From 40CM-4-68-19 sp036513415 (lineage in GTDB: Bacteria > Myxococcota > Myxococcia > Myxococcales > 40CM-4-68-19), in assembly GCA_036513415.1 (NCBI GenBank), contig DATBZA010000163.1, positions 9,510 to 73,509 of the forward strand: a DNA stretch of 64,000 nucleotides. The letters run 5' to 3'. The notes beneath the pieces are model-generated. The model made no database searches. It was not told the origin of the DNA and worked only from the letters and a program-made list of their open reading frames with translations. Both the position numbers and the translations under genes were made by a program. Shown piece by piece: positions 36,441 through 45,448 of the stretch. Position 1 is the first letter of the stretch. Each line of letters opens with the position of its first letter.

Positions 36441-37291
36441 TCGACGCCCACCACCACTTCTGGGACCCGGCGCGCGCCACGTATCCGTGGATGACCGACG
36501 CGCTCGCATCGATCCGGCGGCGCTTCGGACCGGAGGATCTGCGGCCGCTCCTCGCGGCGAACGGCGTCGATCGCACCGTCCTCGTGCAGACGATCTCGAG
36601 CCTCGGCGAGACGCGCGAGTTCCTCGCCACCGCGGCGGCGAACGAGTTCATCGCGGGCGTCGTCGGCTGGGTCGACCTCACCGCGCCGGACCTGGCCGAG
36701 CAGCTCGCCGCGCTCCGCGGGGGACCGGGCGGCGCGAAGCTCGTCGGGATCCGTCACCAGGTGCACGACGAAGCCGACCCCGAGTGGCTCGGCCGACCCG
36801 ACGTGCGCCGGGGGATCGCGGCCGTGGGAAAGGCGGGCCTCGCGTACGACATCCTCGTGCGGACGCGCGAGCTGCCGTCCGCCCTCGCGCTGGTGCGCGA
36901 CTTCCCGAGCATGCGGTTCGTGGTCGACCACATCGCGAAGCCACCGATCGCGTCCGGCGCGATCGATGAGTGGGCCGCACGCCTGCGACCGCTCGCGGAA
37001 TGCCCGAACGTCTTTTGCAAGCTCTCGGGCATGGTCACCGAGGCCGACTGGAAATCGTGGCGCGTGGACGACCTCGCGCCCTCTGCCTCGCGGGTCCTCG
37101 AGTGGTTCGGACCCGATCGCTGCGTGTTCGGGTCGGACTGGCCGGTCTGCCTTGTCGCTGGCTCGTATGCGCGTGTCGTCGACGCCTGCCGCGAGCTCGT
37201 GCCCCCCGCGGCGCGCGAGCGGGTCTTTGGCGCGAACGCTGCCGAGCTCTACCGGCTTCCAGCCCCGGCGACCGTGGAACGGAGGTCCTGA
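36428..37291 (+). CDS. L-fuconolactonase (amidohydrolase superfamily)
   Basis: 287 residues from a GTG at 36428, overlapping the fucD end. TIM-barrel amidohydrolase-2 member: DAHHHFWDP at the N-terminus, FVVDHIAKP, and the Asp in CVFGSDWPV. These features match lactonases hydrolysing L-fucono-1,4/1,5-lactone (and L-rhamnonolactone relatives). The family assignment is firm; the substrate follows from the neighbours. Confidence 0.88.
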   Translation: MALVVDAHHHFWDPARATYPWMTDALASIRRRFGPEDLRPLLAANGVDRTVLVQTISSLGETREFLATAAANEFIAGVVGWVDLTAPDLAEQLAALRGGPGGAKLVGIRHQVHDEADPEWLGRPDVRRGIAAVGKAGLAYDILVRTRELPSALALVRDFPSMRFVVDHIAKPPIASGAIDEWAARLRPLAECPNVFCKLSGMVTEADWKSWRVDDLAPSASRVLEWFGPDRCVFGSDWPVCLVAGSYARVVDACRELVPPAARERVFGANAAELYRLPAPATVERRS

Positions 37292-37292
37292 C

Positions 37293-37637
37293 GTGCAGTC
37301 CTATGGCCTGGCGCTCGACCTCCGCGACGACTCCGCGCTCATCGCGCGGTACAAGAAGGAGCACGCCAAGGTCTGGCCCGAGGTGCTCGCGCGCCTGCGC
37401 GAGATCGGCGTGACCGAGATGAAGATCTACCTGCTCGGCCGGCGGATGTTCATGTACTGCGAAACGAAGGATGGCTTCGACCCGGCGCGCGACTTCGCGC
37501 GATCGACCGAGGACCCGACGTACCGCAAATGGGACGAGCTCATGCGCACGCTGCAGGAGCGCGCTCCCGAGGCCAAGCCGGGCGAGTGGTGGGGCATGAT
37601 GGAGCTCGTCTTCGACCTGAACTGGGGCCGGTCGTGA
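37293..37637 (+). CDS. L-fucose/L-rhamnose mutarotase
   Basis: 114 residues from a GTG at 37293 with ribosome binding site GGAGG (37281-37285). RhaM-type ferredoxin-like fold: YKKEHAKVWPEVLARLREIG contains the conserved His, and RKWDELMRT and the tryptophans near the end are typical. It equilibrates anomers of the deoxysugar before oxidation. Stop overlaps the next gene (GTGA). Confidence 0.9.
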   Translation: MQSYGLALDLRDDSALIARYKKEHAKVWPEVLARLREIGVTEMKIYLLGRRMFMYCETKDGFDPARDFARSTEDPTYRKWDELMRTLQERAPEAKPGEWWGMMELVFDLNWGRS

Positions 37638-38371
37638 GCACGGTCATCGTCACGGGCGCCGCGAAGGGCATCGGCGCCGGGATCGCCGAGGCCTTCGCCC
37701 GCGCGGGCTGGTCGCTCGTCGCCGTGGATCGTGACGCTACGCAGCTGCGGGCGGCGGCGTCGCACTGGGGCCAACCCGTCGCGACGCTCGTTGGCGACGT
37801 AGCGGACCGCGCGACGAACGACGCCGCGGTGAAGATGGCCATCGACCTCTTCGGCGGGCTGGACGCGGCTGTCGGCAACGCCGGCGTGGTGTTGGCGAAG
37901 CTCATCGACGACAGCACGTCCGAGGAATTCGACCGGATCTTCTCCATCAACGTGAAGGCGCTCATGTACCTCGCTCAGGCGGCGCACAAAGCGCTCGCAA
38001 AGAGCGAAGGCAGTCTCACCGTGATCGCGTCGAAGGCGGGCCTCGTGGCGCAGCGCAATTCGCCCCTCTACGTCGCGACGAAGGGCGCGGCCGTGCAGCT
38101 CGCGCGCGCGCTGGCGCTCGACTGGGCGCACGAGGGCATCCGCGTCAATGCGGTCTGCCCCGGGATCGTCGACACGCCGATGCTGCAGGAGTTCTTCGAC
38201 ACGATGCCGGATCCGGACGCATCCCGCCGCGAGCACGAGGTCGCGCAACCGCTGGGGCGCCTTGCGACGCCGGCCGAGATTGCCTCCGTGGTGCTGTTCC
38301 TCGCTACGCCGTCGGCCGCGTTCATCACCGGCGTCGCCCTGCCGGTGGACGGGGGGTTCACCGCGGGATGA
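37634..38371 (+). CDS. SDR dehydrogenase of L-fucose catabolism
   Basis: 245 residues from a GTG at 37634. Short-chain dehydrogenase: VTGAAKGIG dinucleotide loop, NNAG-equivalent GNAGV, catalytic Ser in VIASKAGL, YVATK active site, and the C-terminal PVDGGFTAG. By context it is L-fucose 1-dehydrogenase or 2-keto-3-deoxy-L-fuconate dehydrogenase; sequence alone does not decide. Last gene of the operon. Confidence 0.85.
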   Translation: MSTVIVTGAAKGIGAGIAEAFARAGWSLVAVDRDATQLRAAASHWGQPVATLVGDVADRATNDAAVKMAIDLFGGLDAAVGNAGVVLAKLIDDSTSEEFDRIFSINVKALMYLAQAAHKALAKSEGSLTVIASKAGLVAQRNSPLYVATKGAAVQLARALALDWAHEGIRVNAVCPGIVDTPMLQEFFDTMPDPDASRREHEVAQPLGRLATPAEIASVVLFLATPSAAFITGVALPVDGGFTAG

Positions 38372-38441
38372 GCGGCATCCACGCCTCCCACGCTGCGTAC
38401 CCTGCGACCGCACCCAGGGAAGCGGCCGCACCCGGGCATCT

Positions 38442-40079
38442 CTACTTGAGCAGCGCCGACCACCAGTCGATGGTGCAGCTGCCCGGTCCGGAAAGCGCGA
38501 TCACCGTGCCGTCGGCGCCCACGCGCAGGTCCGCCCCTTGCCGGACCTGTACCGAGCCGCAGCGCTTGCCCGCGGGCGAGTAGAGCTCCAGTGAGCCGGA
38601 CTGGAACAGCGCGTAGGCCTTTCCGCCCCGCACGATGGCGACGTCGGACGCCTTGATGACGAACTTCGGGGCGGCATCGACCTTGGCCTGGCCGCTGGGG
38701 AAGGCCACCCACTGCTGCGAGCCCACATCGGGGAAGAGAACGCCGCCGCCGATCGTCGGCCGGAGCATCGGGAAAGGAATCCCGGCAGGGATGGTGTCCG
38801 TGCCGCCGTCGAACCAGGCTGTGAGCGGCGTGCCGTTGCGGTCGAGCCAGCGCGCGGCGAGGCGTTTCGCGATGCCGAAGAGCGTAGGCGTGCTCCCCGA
38901 GACCGCGAGCACCAGCGTCCGGTCGAGTGCGTCGCTGATGGCGAAAGTGTAGCCGCAGCCGTCGCCGCCGATGTTCACGCTCCTGCTGACCAGCGTGCCC
39001 GCCTCGTCGAAGCGGGAGACGAAGAGGTCGGTCTTCGCTACCGCGGGAGCGGGCGGCATGTAGCAGCGCTGGGAGAGCACCACGGTGCCGCCGGTGACCG
39101 CGGGGAAGCCCAGGTCCTCGTTGCTGCTGGCGGCGGGATCATGCGGCAGCAGATCGGTCTTCTGCACCACGCTGCCGTTGGACGCCCAGACGAAGAGCGC
39201 GTCGGTGAGCGTCGTCGAGATGGAGACTCCCTGGAAGCCGCTGGCCTGCGGCCAGATGGCCGCGGCTCCCACGGTGCCCTTGCTGGTGCCGTCGGCGCTC
39301 CACAGGATCCATCCCTGCCCCGTCAGGTTGACGGCCACGTTGCCCTTCTGATCGCTGACCGCATTTTCGCAGAAGCTGTGCGTGCCGGGAGTGAGGGTGC
39401 GCTCGACGGGCGTGCCCGGCATGGCCGGCATGACGCCCAGGCAGTCGTCGGGAGGCGGCGGCTTGTAGGTCGCCACCGCGGCGGTGTCCGCGGTGAGGGT
39501 CAGCGTGCAGTCGCCGGCGCCGGTGCAGACGCCGCTCCAGCCGGCGAACGTCGAGCCGCCAATGGGCACCGCGGTCAGGACCACCGGCTCGTCCACCATG
39601 AACATGCCCGAGCAGCTGGTGGCAGTGCAGGTCATGCCGGCGGGGACCGAGGTGACGGTCAAGCCGCCGGCGATGGTCGAGGTCGGATCGCCGTTGGTCA
39701 CGCCGACCGAGAGCTTGGCCAGGTGCGCGAAGTTGACCCACACGGTGCGGTTGGCGCTGGCGATCACCGTGCACGGATTCGTGCCGCTGCAGCCGCCGCC
39801 GAATCCGCGGAAGCCCGACGTCGTATCCGCCGTGGGAAGAATGTCGACTGCCGTCCCGGCCGAGACCTCCATGGTGCAGGTCTTCGGGCAGTCGATGCCC
39901 ACCGGCCGCGAGAGGACGTGGCCGGTGCCGGTGCCGACGGGCGCGACCTTGATCTCCACCATCGGAGGAGGCGTCACGGTCGGCGGAGGCGCCACGGTCG
40001 ACTGCTGTGGAGGATTGCTCCCGCCGCATCCCAGCGTGCAAACGACCGATGCCAACACCGACACCAAGACTGAGCGCAT
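38442..40079 (-). CDS. Lipoprotein with two InlB-like beta-repeat domains
   Basis: 545 residues. Lipobox VCTLGC (Cys18) then a Pro/Thr linker. Two divergent InlB B-repeat-type modules follow (about 47-125 and 130-205), each with Cys pairs and TFAGWSG-like strands. The C-terminal 300 residues show repeating beta-strands typical of a propeller or cell-surface sensor, without recognised domain. Expected on the outer membrane. Function unknown. Confidence 0.75.
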   Translation of the reverse strand: MRSVLVSVLASVVCTLGCGGSNPPQQSTVAPPPTVTPPPMVEIKVAPVGTGTGHVLSRPVGIDCPKTCTMEVSAGTAVDILPTADTTSGFRGFGGGCSGTNPCTVIASANRTVWVNFAHLAKLSVGVTNGDPTSTIAGGLTVTSVPAGMTCTATSCSGMFMVDEPVVLTAVPIGGSTFAGWSGVCTGAGDCTLTLTADTAAVATYKPPPPDDCLGVMPAMPGTPVERTLTPGTHSFCENAVSDQKGNVAVNLTGQGWILWSADGTSKGTVGAAAIWPQASGFQGVSISTTLTDALFVWASNGSVVQKTDLLPHDPAASSNEDLGFPAVTGGTVVLSQRCYMPPAPAVAKTDLFVSRFDEAGTLVSRSVNIGGDGCGYTFAISDALDRTLVLAVSGSTPTLFGIAKRLAARWLDRNGTPLTAWFDGGTDTIPAGIPFPMLRPTIGGGVLFPDVGSQQWVAFPSGQAKVDAAPKFVIKASDVAIVRGGKAYALFQSGSLELYSPAGKRCGSVQVRQGADLRVGADGTVIALSGPGSCTIDWWSALLK

Positions 40080-40381
40080 ACGCCCCCCTGGGCGTTGAGG
40101 GTGCGCATGCTCTCATGGTCAGCCAAGAGACGACGGCACGGCGCCGCAGAGGGAACGAGCGAGCAGGCAGCCGTTGGCATTTCCTCCGCTCGCGCCCGCC
40201 GGAGTCAGGCGAGGTCGACGGTCATTCGTCGTCCGGCAACGTGTCGACCTCCAGGACGCCGCCGTTTCCGAGATACACGCGCCCGGGCACGACGCGGTGA
40301 CGATCATCGTTGCGCGGCCGGAAAAAGCTGCGGCACCGACGCGCCGAACTCCTTCAGACTGCTCGGGCGAAGGACGCTCGC
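40080..40381. other. Intergenic stretch without a supported gene
   Basis: About 300 bp between the lipoprotein and the SDR. A minus-strand frame ending near 40223 reads GRVYLGNGGVLEVDTLPDDE before a stop, which looks like a protein tail, but no start or domain can be tied to it. Confidence 0.4.
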
Positions 40382-41140
40382 TCACGCCGCGGCGCCCGAT
40401 AGCATCGCAGCGGCCATTGCGGCCATCTGCCGTTCCGAGGCCTTCGGCGAGGACCCGAATTGTCGGCCAAAATCCACCGCGAACGGGTCCGGGAAGATGT
40501 CCTCCTGCCCGGCCTCAATGCCGTCGAGGATCGCGAACGCCACGTCACGCGGCGAGGTCTTCGGCAGCGCAAGCTCACGGGCCATGTCGGTATCAACGGG
40601 GCCCGCGTAGACGCCGAAGACCGAGGTGCCTTGCGCCCCGAGGAGGATACGCGCGGCCTGGGTCAGCGAATGGAGCGCGGCCTTCGAGGCGCTGTAGGTC
40701 GGGAAAAAGGGAACGTTGGTCAGGCCGGCTGCCGAGCCGATGTTGACGACCGCCCCCCCGCCGTTCCTGGCCAGCGTCGGCGCCAGGCGGTGGAGCAGCT
40801 GCAAAGGCCCGAAGTAGTTCACCTCCATCTCGCGCCGGGCCTGGTCGAGGACCGTTGAATCCGCGATTCCTCTGGCAAGCGCCACGCCGGCGTTGTTGAA
40901 GACGAGCTCGACGTCCGAAGCCGCTTCTCCGGCCGCGCGGATCTGGTCCACGTCGGTCACGTCGAGCCGCAGCGAAACGAGCCGCTCGTCACGCAGGGCG
41001 CGCAGCGCCTCCGGATTGCGCGCCGTGGCGTAGACCTTCCTCACGCCCCGGGCCAGGAGCGCTTCCGTCAGTGCTCGCCCGATGCCGCGGTTGGCTCCCG
41101 TCACCAGCGCGACCGCTCCTTCGATTCTCTGTGCGTTCAT
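40382..41140 (-). CDS. SDR family oxidoreductase
   Basis: 252 residues. Classical SDR: TGANRGIGRAL cofactor loop, FNNAGVAL, NIGSAAG with the catalytic Ser, and YSASKAALHSL with Tyr and Lys. The acidic residue before the loop and Arg in the second strand (TARNPEAL) hint at NADP preference. No neighbouring pathway identifies the substrate. Confidence 0.85.
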   Translation of the reverse strand: MNAQRIEGAVALVTGANRGIGRALTEALLARGVRKVYATARNPEALRALRDERLVSLRLDVTDVDQIRAAGEAASDVELVFNNAGVALARGIADSTVLDQARREMEVNYFGPLQLLHRLAPTLARNGGGAVVNIGSAAGLTNVPFFPTYSASKAALHSLTQAARILLGAQGTSVFGVYAGPVDTDMARELALPKTSPRDVAFAILDGIEAGQEDIFPDPFAVDFGRQFGSSPKASERQMAAMAAAMLSGAAA

Positions 41141-41239
41141 CGTCTCCCTCTTTCTTGTTTGAGTTGGCGGTCGTTGGTCACGTGAGAGACTTAGCGCCGG
41201 GCATCGAACGATGGGAGTTACAAGTGTGACGGGATTCCG

Positions 41240-41576
41240 ATGGACTCGCTGATCACTGCCGCGGCGCGTGCACTCGCAGCGGGCGATCCCCTCGGCGCCT
41301 TGAAGCGGGTCGCGCTGCGCGACGATCCGCCGGCGCTCGCGCTGCGCGGCATCGCACGTGGCACAGCTCGGCGAGCATGCGCGGGCGCGCTGCGTGGTGG
41401 CCGAAGCCGTTCACAAATCTTCACGAAGGCGCGACCCGAAGCCGTTCTCCGAGCGGGAGCTTCTGGCGCGGATCCAAATCCCAAAGCGACGGCGAGTGCG
41501 GGACGAAATCGCTGCTTTGGCGAGTGCGCGAGGTGGTTGGGCGAGCACACCACAGTTCAAGCGACCCACCGGGTGA
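41240..41576 (+). pseudogene. Truncated, frameshifted helical-repeat regulator relic
   Basis: An N-terminus (MDSLITAAARALAAGDPLGA through LRDDPPALALRGIA) resembles the start of a family of TPR-type helical regulators of about 300-400 residues. The sequence then shifts frame near 41352 and continues in another frame with LGEHARARCVVAEAV, after which similarity ends. The rest of 41141-41633 shows no gene. Confidence 0.5.
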
Positions 41577-41633
41577 CAGCGGACGGGGGCCGTCAAGGAC
41601 GTGGGGCCGCGCGTCCTCGTCCCAGCTCCGTGC

Positions 41634-42371
41634 CTACCAAGGCACTCGGCCCCCCGTCTGGAAAAAGCCGCCCGTGGGGGCATCATCGCCCGCCAGAGCC
41701 TGCCTTACGATCTCGGCCGCCCCCTCGGCGACGGTTTGCGTCCCGCGGTGATCGTTCATGTCCGTCGCCGTGTAGCCCGGATTGACGGTATTCACCGTGA
41801 TGCGCGTGTCCTTGAGCTCCGACGCGAGCTGCGCCGTCATCATGTTTACGAGCGCCTTTGAACCGTTGTAGCCAAGCATTCTGAAATTCGCGAATAGTGG
41901 CGACGGGTCGGCGTTCAAGGTCAGCGACCCGAGTCCGCTCGAGACCATCACGATGTGTCCAGAGGGAGCTTTGCGCACGAGCGGAAGCATCGCTTGCGTG
42001 ACCGCGAGGGTGCCGAAGAAGTTCACTTCGAACACGCGCCGGATGGCGTCGAGATCGGCGGTGCTGGGCGGCCCATCCTTCGGATCGAGGATTCCCGCGT
42101 TGTTCACGAGGATGTCAAGCTTGCCGTATTCGCCGCCGATGCTCTCGGCGGCAGCTTTGATTGTCGGCAGGCGCGTCAGGTCAATCGAAACGAAGCGCAC
42201 GCGCGCGCCCTCTTTCTTCAAGGCATGGGCGGCCGCCTTGCCGATCTCGGCATCGCGCGCGCCGAGGAGGACTGTCGCGCCAGCGGCGGCGAGCTGACGG
42301 GCGACTTCGTAGCCGATCCCCTTGTTGGCTCCCGTAACCAGCGCAACCTTGTTTTCAGCGTTCTGCGCCAT
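41634..42371 (-). CDS. SDR family oxidoreductase
   Basis: 245 residues from the ATG at 42371 (GGAG upstream). TGANKGIGYEVARQL loop, LVNNAGI, MVSSGLG catalytic Ser, YNGSKALVN active-site Tyr/Lys. The long NNAG-proximal insert (DPKDGPPSTADL) and the C-terminal GGFFQTGG resemble carbonyl reductase-like SDRs that reduce small carbonyl compounds with NADPH. Substrate unknown. Confidence 0.87.
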   Translation of the reverse strand: MAQNAENKVALVTGANKGIGYEVARQLAAAGATVLLGARDAEIGKAAAHALKKEGARVRFVSIDLTRLPTIKAAAESIGGEYGKLDILVNNAGILDPKDGPPSTADLDAIRRVFEVNFFGTLAVTQAMLPLVRKAPSGHIVMVSSGLGSLTLNADPSPLFANFRMLGYNGSKALVNMMTAQLASELKDTRITVNTVNPGYTATDMNDHRGTQTVAEGAAEIVRQALAGDDAPTGGFFQTGGRVPW

Positions 42372-42703
42372 GTCAGTGTCTCCGTCGGTCCTTTTCCTGA
42401 GCACCGCTCATGGCTTGATGTCGCTCGCGGTGAGAGGTTTCGTCGCGTGGATCCAGAAGCTCTCGGAGGAAGCGATTGGCAAAGACGGGGAGAAGTTTCT
42501 GGATCGGTCCAAGAGGCGACGAGGTGCGCGATCTTCACAGCCCACGAGCTGCGTCTCCGCGGAGACTTCCCGTCCTGGTGGGTTCCTGCCGCATTTCAGA
42601 GCGCATATAGCGTCACGCTCTCCACGCGCGAAAGGGCGTTGCCTTCGGACTCAGCCGCCTCCCTGTGTTTTCGTGCTCTTGGCTGTCCCCTCGAACCGGA
42701 ACA
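42372..42703. other. Gap without a supported gene
   Basis: Nothing convincing is seen on either strand; short open frames here have no ribosome binding site or domain. Confidence 0.5.
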
Positions 42704-42871
42704 TCATTCAGGCGGAGCAGCACCCGAGAGGTTGTCGATGCGCTGCTGGGCATTCGCTGCCGGGACGGTATCTCCCGAGCTGGCGCGGGGCGGCGCCCTG
42801 GACGAACCGAAGCGGACCCAGGCGAGGTAGAGTCCGACTGCAGCAATGGCGAAGAAGAGAAGTTTCCGCAT
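42704..42871 (-). CDS. Small membrane or secreted protein
   Basis: 55 residues from the ATG at 42871, preceded by a strong GGAGGAG. A hydrophobic helix (residues 3-18) is followed by a Ser/Ala/Pro-rich tail. It may be a signal-anchor protein or a secreted peptide. No homology recognised. Confidence 0.55.
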   Translation of the reverse strand: MRKLLFFAIAAVGLYLAWVRFGSSRAPPRASSGDTVPAANAQQRIDNLSGAAPPE

Positions 42872-43270
42872 CGAGTGTGCTCCTCCGTGCAAGGGAAGTC
42901 GTCGCCAGCCCCGTTGGTGTACCGACCGACTCCACTCTGGCATGTCTGGTGATCCCGAGACACTAATCGTCTGGTAGCCGATCGGCACCGCGCTCGCGAC
43001 AGCCCGACGACTCGCTTAGCAGGGCCTGCGACGTCGCGCCGAGGTGGGTCTGAACATCGCTGCGCGGTGCATCGAAGATGCACAGCCGGTCGACAACGGT
43101 GTCGGAGAAACGGACACTGCCCGGTGGGCATCCAGAGGCGGCGCTGCAGGAAGCGAGCGGGTGCGGCGAATTGGCAGGGATCTTGATAGCACGCCGTACC
43201 AGAGTCTCGGGTTGCAGGCGCAAGACCAAGCGATAGTTTCCTGCGCGACGCAGCTTCCAAGGAGAAGGCG
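42872..43270. other. Gap upstream of superoxide dismutase
   Basis: About 400 bp. No gene is supported. A stretch near 43088-43130 (GTCGAC...GAGAAAC) is weakly like the 57-bp repeat; promoters for sod and the small minus-strand gene should lie here. Confidence 0.45.
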
Positions 43271-43888
43271 ATGAACCAGTACAAGCTACCTGATCTCCCC
43301 TACGATTACGGCGCCCTCGAGCCGCACGTCTCCGCCAAGATCATGGAGCTGCACCATGACAAGCATCACGCGGGCTACGTGAACGGCGCCAACGCGACCC
43401 TCGAGCGCCTCGACGAGGCGCGGGCCAGGGAGCAGTTCGACCGCATTCCGGCGCTGGAGCGCTCGCTGGCGTTCAATCTGTCCGGCCACATCCTGCACTC
43501 GATCTTCTGGCGCAACCTCTCGCCGCAGGGCGGCGGCGAACCCGCGGGAGAGCTGAAGGGCGCCCTTGAACGGGACTTCGGCGGGTTTCCGGCCTTCAGG
43601 CGGCAGTTCAACGAGGTGGCGGCCTCGATCATGGGATCGGGATGGGCCGCGCTGGTCTGGGAGCCGCTCGGGGCGAGGCTCCTGATCACGCAGATCTACG
43701 ACCACCAGTCGAACCTGAACCAGAGCGGAGTGCCGCTGCTGGTGCTCGATGCCTGGGAGCACGCCTACTACCTTCAGTACCAGAACCGGAAAGCGGAGTT
43801 CTTTGGCGCGTGCTGGAACGTGTTCAACTGGCCCGACGTAGCCCGCCGCTTCGAGGCTGCGCGCAAGCTTCGGCTGGACGCTGCTTGA
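43271..43888 (+). CDS. sod: Iron/manganese superoxide dismutase
   Basis: 205 residues. Dismutates superoxide. Metal ligands by alignment to E. coli: His28 (MELHHDKHH), His76 (GHILHS), Asp160 and His164 (VLDAWEHAYYLQY). Second-sphere residues GSGWAALVW and the Gln in DHQSN do not clearly separate Fe from Mn forms. Good AAGGAGA ribosome binding site 8 bp upstream. No signal peptide, so cytosolic. Confidence 0.95.
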   Translation: MNQYKLPDLPYDYGALEPHVSAKIMELHHDKHHAGYVNGANATLERLDEARAREQFDRIPALERSLAFNLSGHILHSIFWRNLSPQGGGEPAGELKGALERDFGGFPAFRRQFNEVAASIMGSGWAALVWEPLGARLLITQIYDHQSNLNQSGVPLLVLDAWEHAYYLQYQNRKAEFFGACWNVFNWPDVARRFEAARKLRLDAA

Positions 43889-44043
43889 GGTCGGGGGACG
43901 CCGGCGCTTGACCCGTCGGTTGCTTGACGCGGCAGAGAGTCGGCGCGGCTACCGGAAGATAGGGGAATCCCTGCCGGCACCCCGTGCATCCGGTCACTGG
44001 GGATTGAACGATCTCACGAACCCGCCCCTCAAGGAGCCGCCTG

Positions 44044-44466
44044 GTGCCCTCGAAATTGATCCTTTCGCTGATCGCCGCTTTCGCGCTTTCCGTCGCCGGA
44101 TCGTCGGTCGCGCGTGCCGAATCGAACCCCTCCGACAAAGCGGGCTCGCAAACGACGGACTCGCAAACGACACAGTCGAAGAAGAAGAAGACCGCGAAGA
44201 AGCATCCGAACAAGACCGAGCTCGACAAGCTCGAGAGGGGCAACCCGAACAGCGTCTATTACAAGTCCCGGAAGAAGCATGCCCCGAATCCGTCGAATGC
44301 CCAGATCGACGCCGCGGAGACGGGAAATCCGGCCAGCTTGGATTACGCGAAACGCACGGGTAGCCCCCACAACCCGACGAACGCCGAGATCAACGCTGCC
44401 GAGACGGGAAATCCGGCCAGCGTCGATTACGGGAAGGATCCGAAAGCGGTCAAGTCGGAGCAGTAA
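44044..44466 (+). CDS. Secreted protein with ETGNPAS tandem repeats
   Basis: 140 residues from a GTG with AAGGAG at 44029-44034. A signal peptide (about 1-24) is followed by a Lys/Thr-rich linker and three related units of about 28 residues, each containing a GNP motif: LERGNPNSVYYK, then AAETGNPASLDYAK, then AAETGNPASVDYGK. The second and third are nearly identical. Likely a periplasmic or surface binding protein; function unknown. Confidence 0.65.
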   Translation: MPSKLILSLIAAFALSVAGSSVARAESNPSDKAGSQTTDSQTTQSKKKKTAKKHPNKTELDKLERGNPNSVYYKSRKKHAPNPSNAQIDAAETGNPASLDYAKRTGSPHNPTNAEINAAETGNPASVDYGKDPKAVKSEQ

Positions 44467-44609
44467 CGGCGCGATGGCGAAAGGACGGATACGCGAAGTT
44501 CTGTCGCCTCGCGCTCCTCATTGTTCGCCGTGATCAGTGCCTAGCAGAGCGCAGCGGGAGGGGCACTACCCTCGCGCCGCGCAGGGCGGGCTCCGGTACA
44601 CTCCGGCCC

Positions 44610-45335
44610 ATGCCGGTGGATCCGGTGGGCTTCTGGGGAGCTCCTACCGCCAGCATCGACTGGTGCGAGCAGAACTACGCGCTCCTCCCGTGGATCTGCG
44701 AGGCGTTCAACACGGTCTCCAGCCTGGCGATGGTCCTCGCCGGCGCGCTGGGGCTCTTGCGGCAGACCTTTGCCCGGGAAGTGCGGGTGGCCTTCGCCCT
44801 GCTGGTGCTGGTGGGGCTCGGGAGCATCGCCTTCCACGCGACGCTCCGCTTCGAGCTGCAGATGCTCGACGAGCTGCCGATGCTCTACCTCGTCACCTGG
44901 CTCGTGTGGCTCCTGGTGGAGAACGGCCCCGAGCCCCGACTCGGCCGCTGGTTCCCGGCGGTGCTGCTGGTCTACGTGCTGCTGGCCACGGGAGCGACGC
45001 TCCAGCGCGGCGGGGCGCAGTTCCTCGCCTTCCACTTGAGCTTCGGGACGCTGGAGATCCTCTGTCTCGGCCGGGTGACCTGGCTCGCGCTCCAGCCGGA
45101 GAATGCACCGGTCCGGCGGAGCTTCGTGCTGGGGCTCGCCGCCTATGCGACGGGGATCGCGGCTTGGTTCGTGGACCTCAAGGCCTGCACCCTGGTGGGC
45201 GTGACCCTCCCGGCCCACGGCATCCCCAATCCGCAGCTCCACGCCTGGTGGCACGTGCTGGTGTCGATCGGGTTCTTCCTCCTGCTCCGCGTGGTCTCCT
45301 TCGACCGGGTCCAGGCCCGCCTGCGTCAGCACTGA
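44610..45335 (+). CDS. Alkaline ceramidase-family membrane hydrolase
   Basis: 241 residues, seven predicted membrane helices (CREST superfamily). The calcium-site pattern D17-W18-E20-N22-E31 has the same spacing as that of human ACER3, and the zinc ligands fit too: His76 in FHATL, His211 and His215 in HAWWH, with Ser72 and Asp87 (LDELPM). The expected reaction is hydrolysis of the amide of a ceramide, giving sphingosine-like base and fatty acid. Common in eukaryotes and sparse in bacteria; myxobacteria make sphingolipids. No lipid-synthesis neighbours. Confidence 0.85.
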   Translation: MPVDPVGFWGAPTASIDWCEQNYALLPWICEAFNTVSSLAMVLAGALGLLRQTFAREVRVAFALLVLVGLGSIAFHATLRFELQMLDELPMLYLVTWLVWLLVENGPEPRLGRWFPAVLLVYVLLATGATLQRGGAQFLAFHLSFGTLEILCLGRVTWLALQPENAPVRRSFVLGLAAYATGIAAWFVDLKACTLVGVTLPAHGIPNPQLHAWWHVLVSIGFFLLLRVVSFDRVQARLRQH

Positions 45336-45448
45336 GGCCCGCCGGGGATCGGCTGCGATGCGCCTGGGCTCTTCTCGGATGGGAAATCCAGAAGTTGGCC
45401 GCAGACCCAAATCACAGGATCTCTTTTGGACCCGTCAGTTGGAATGAA

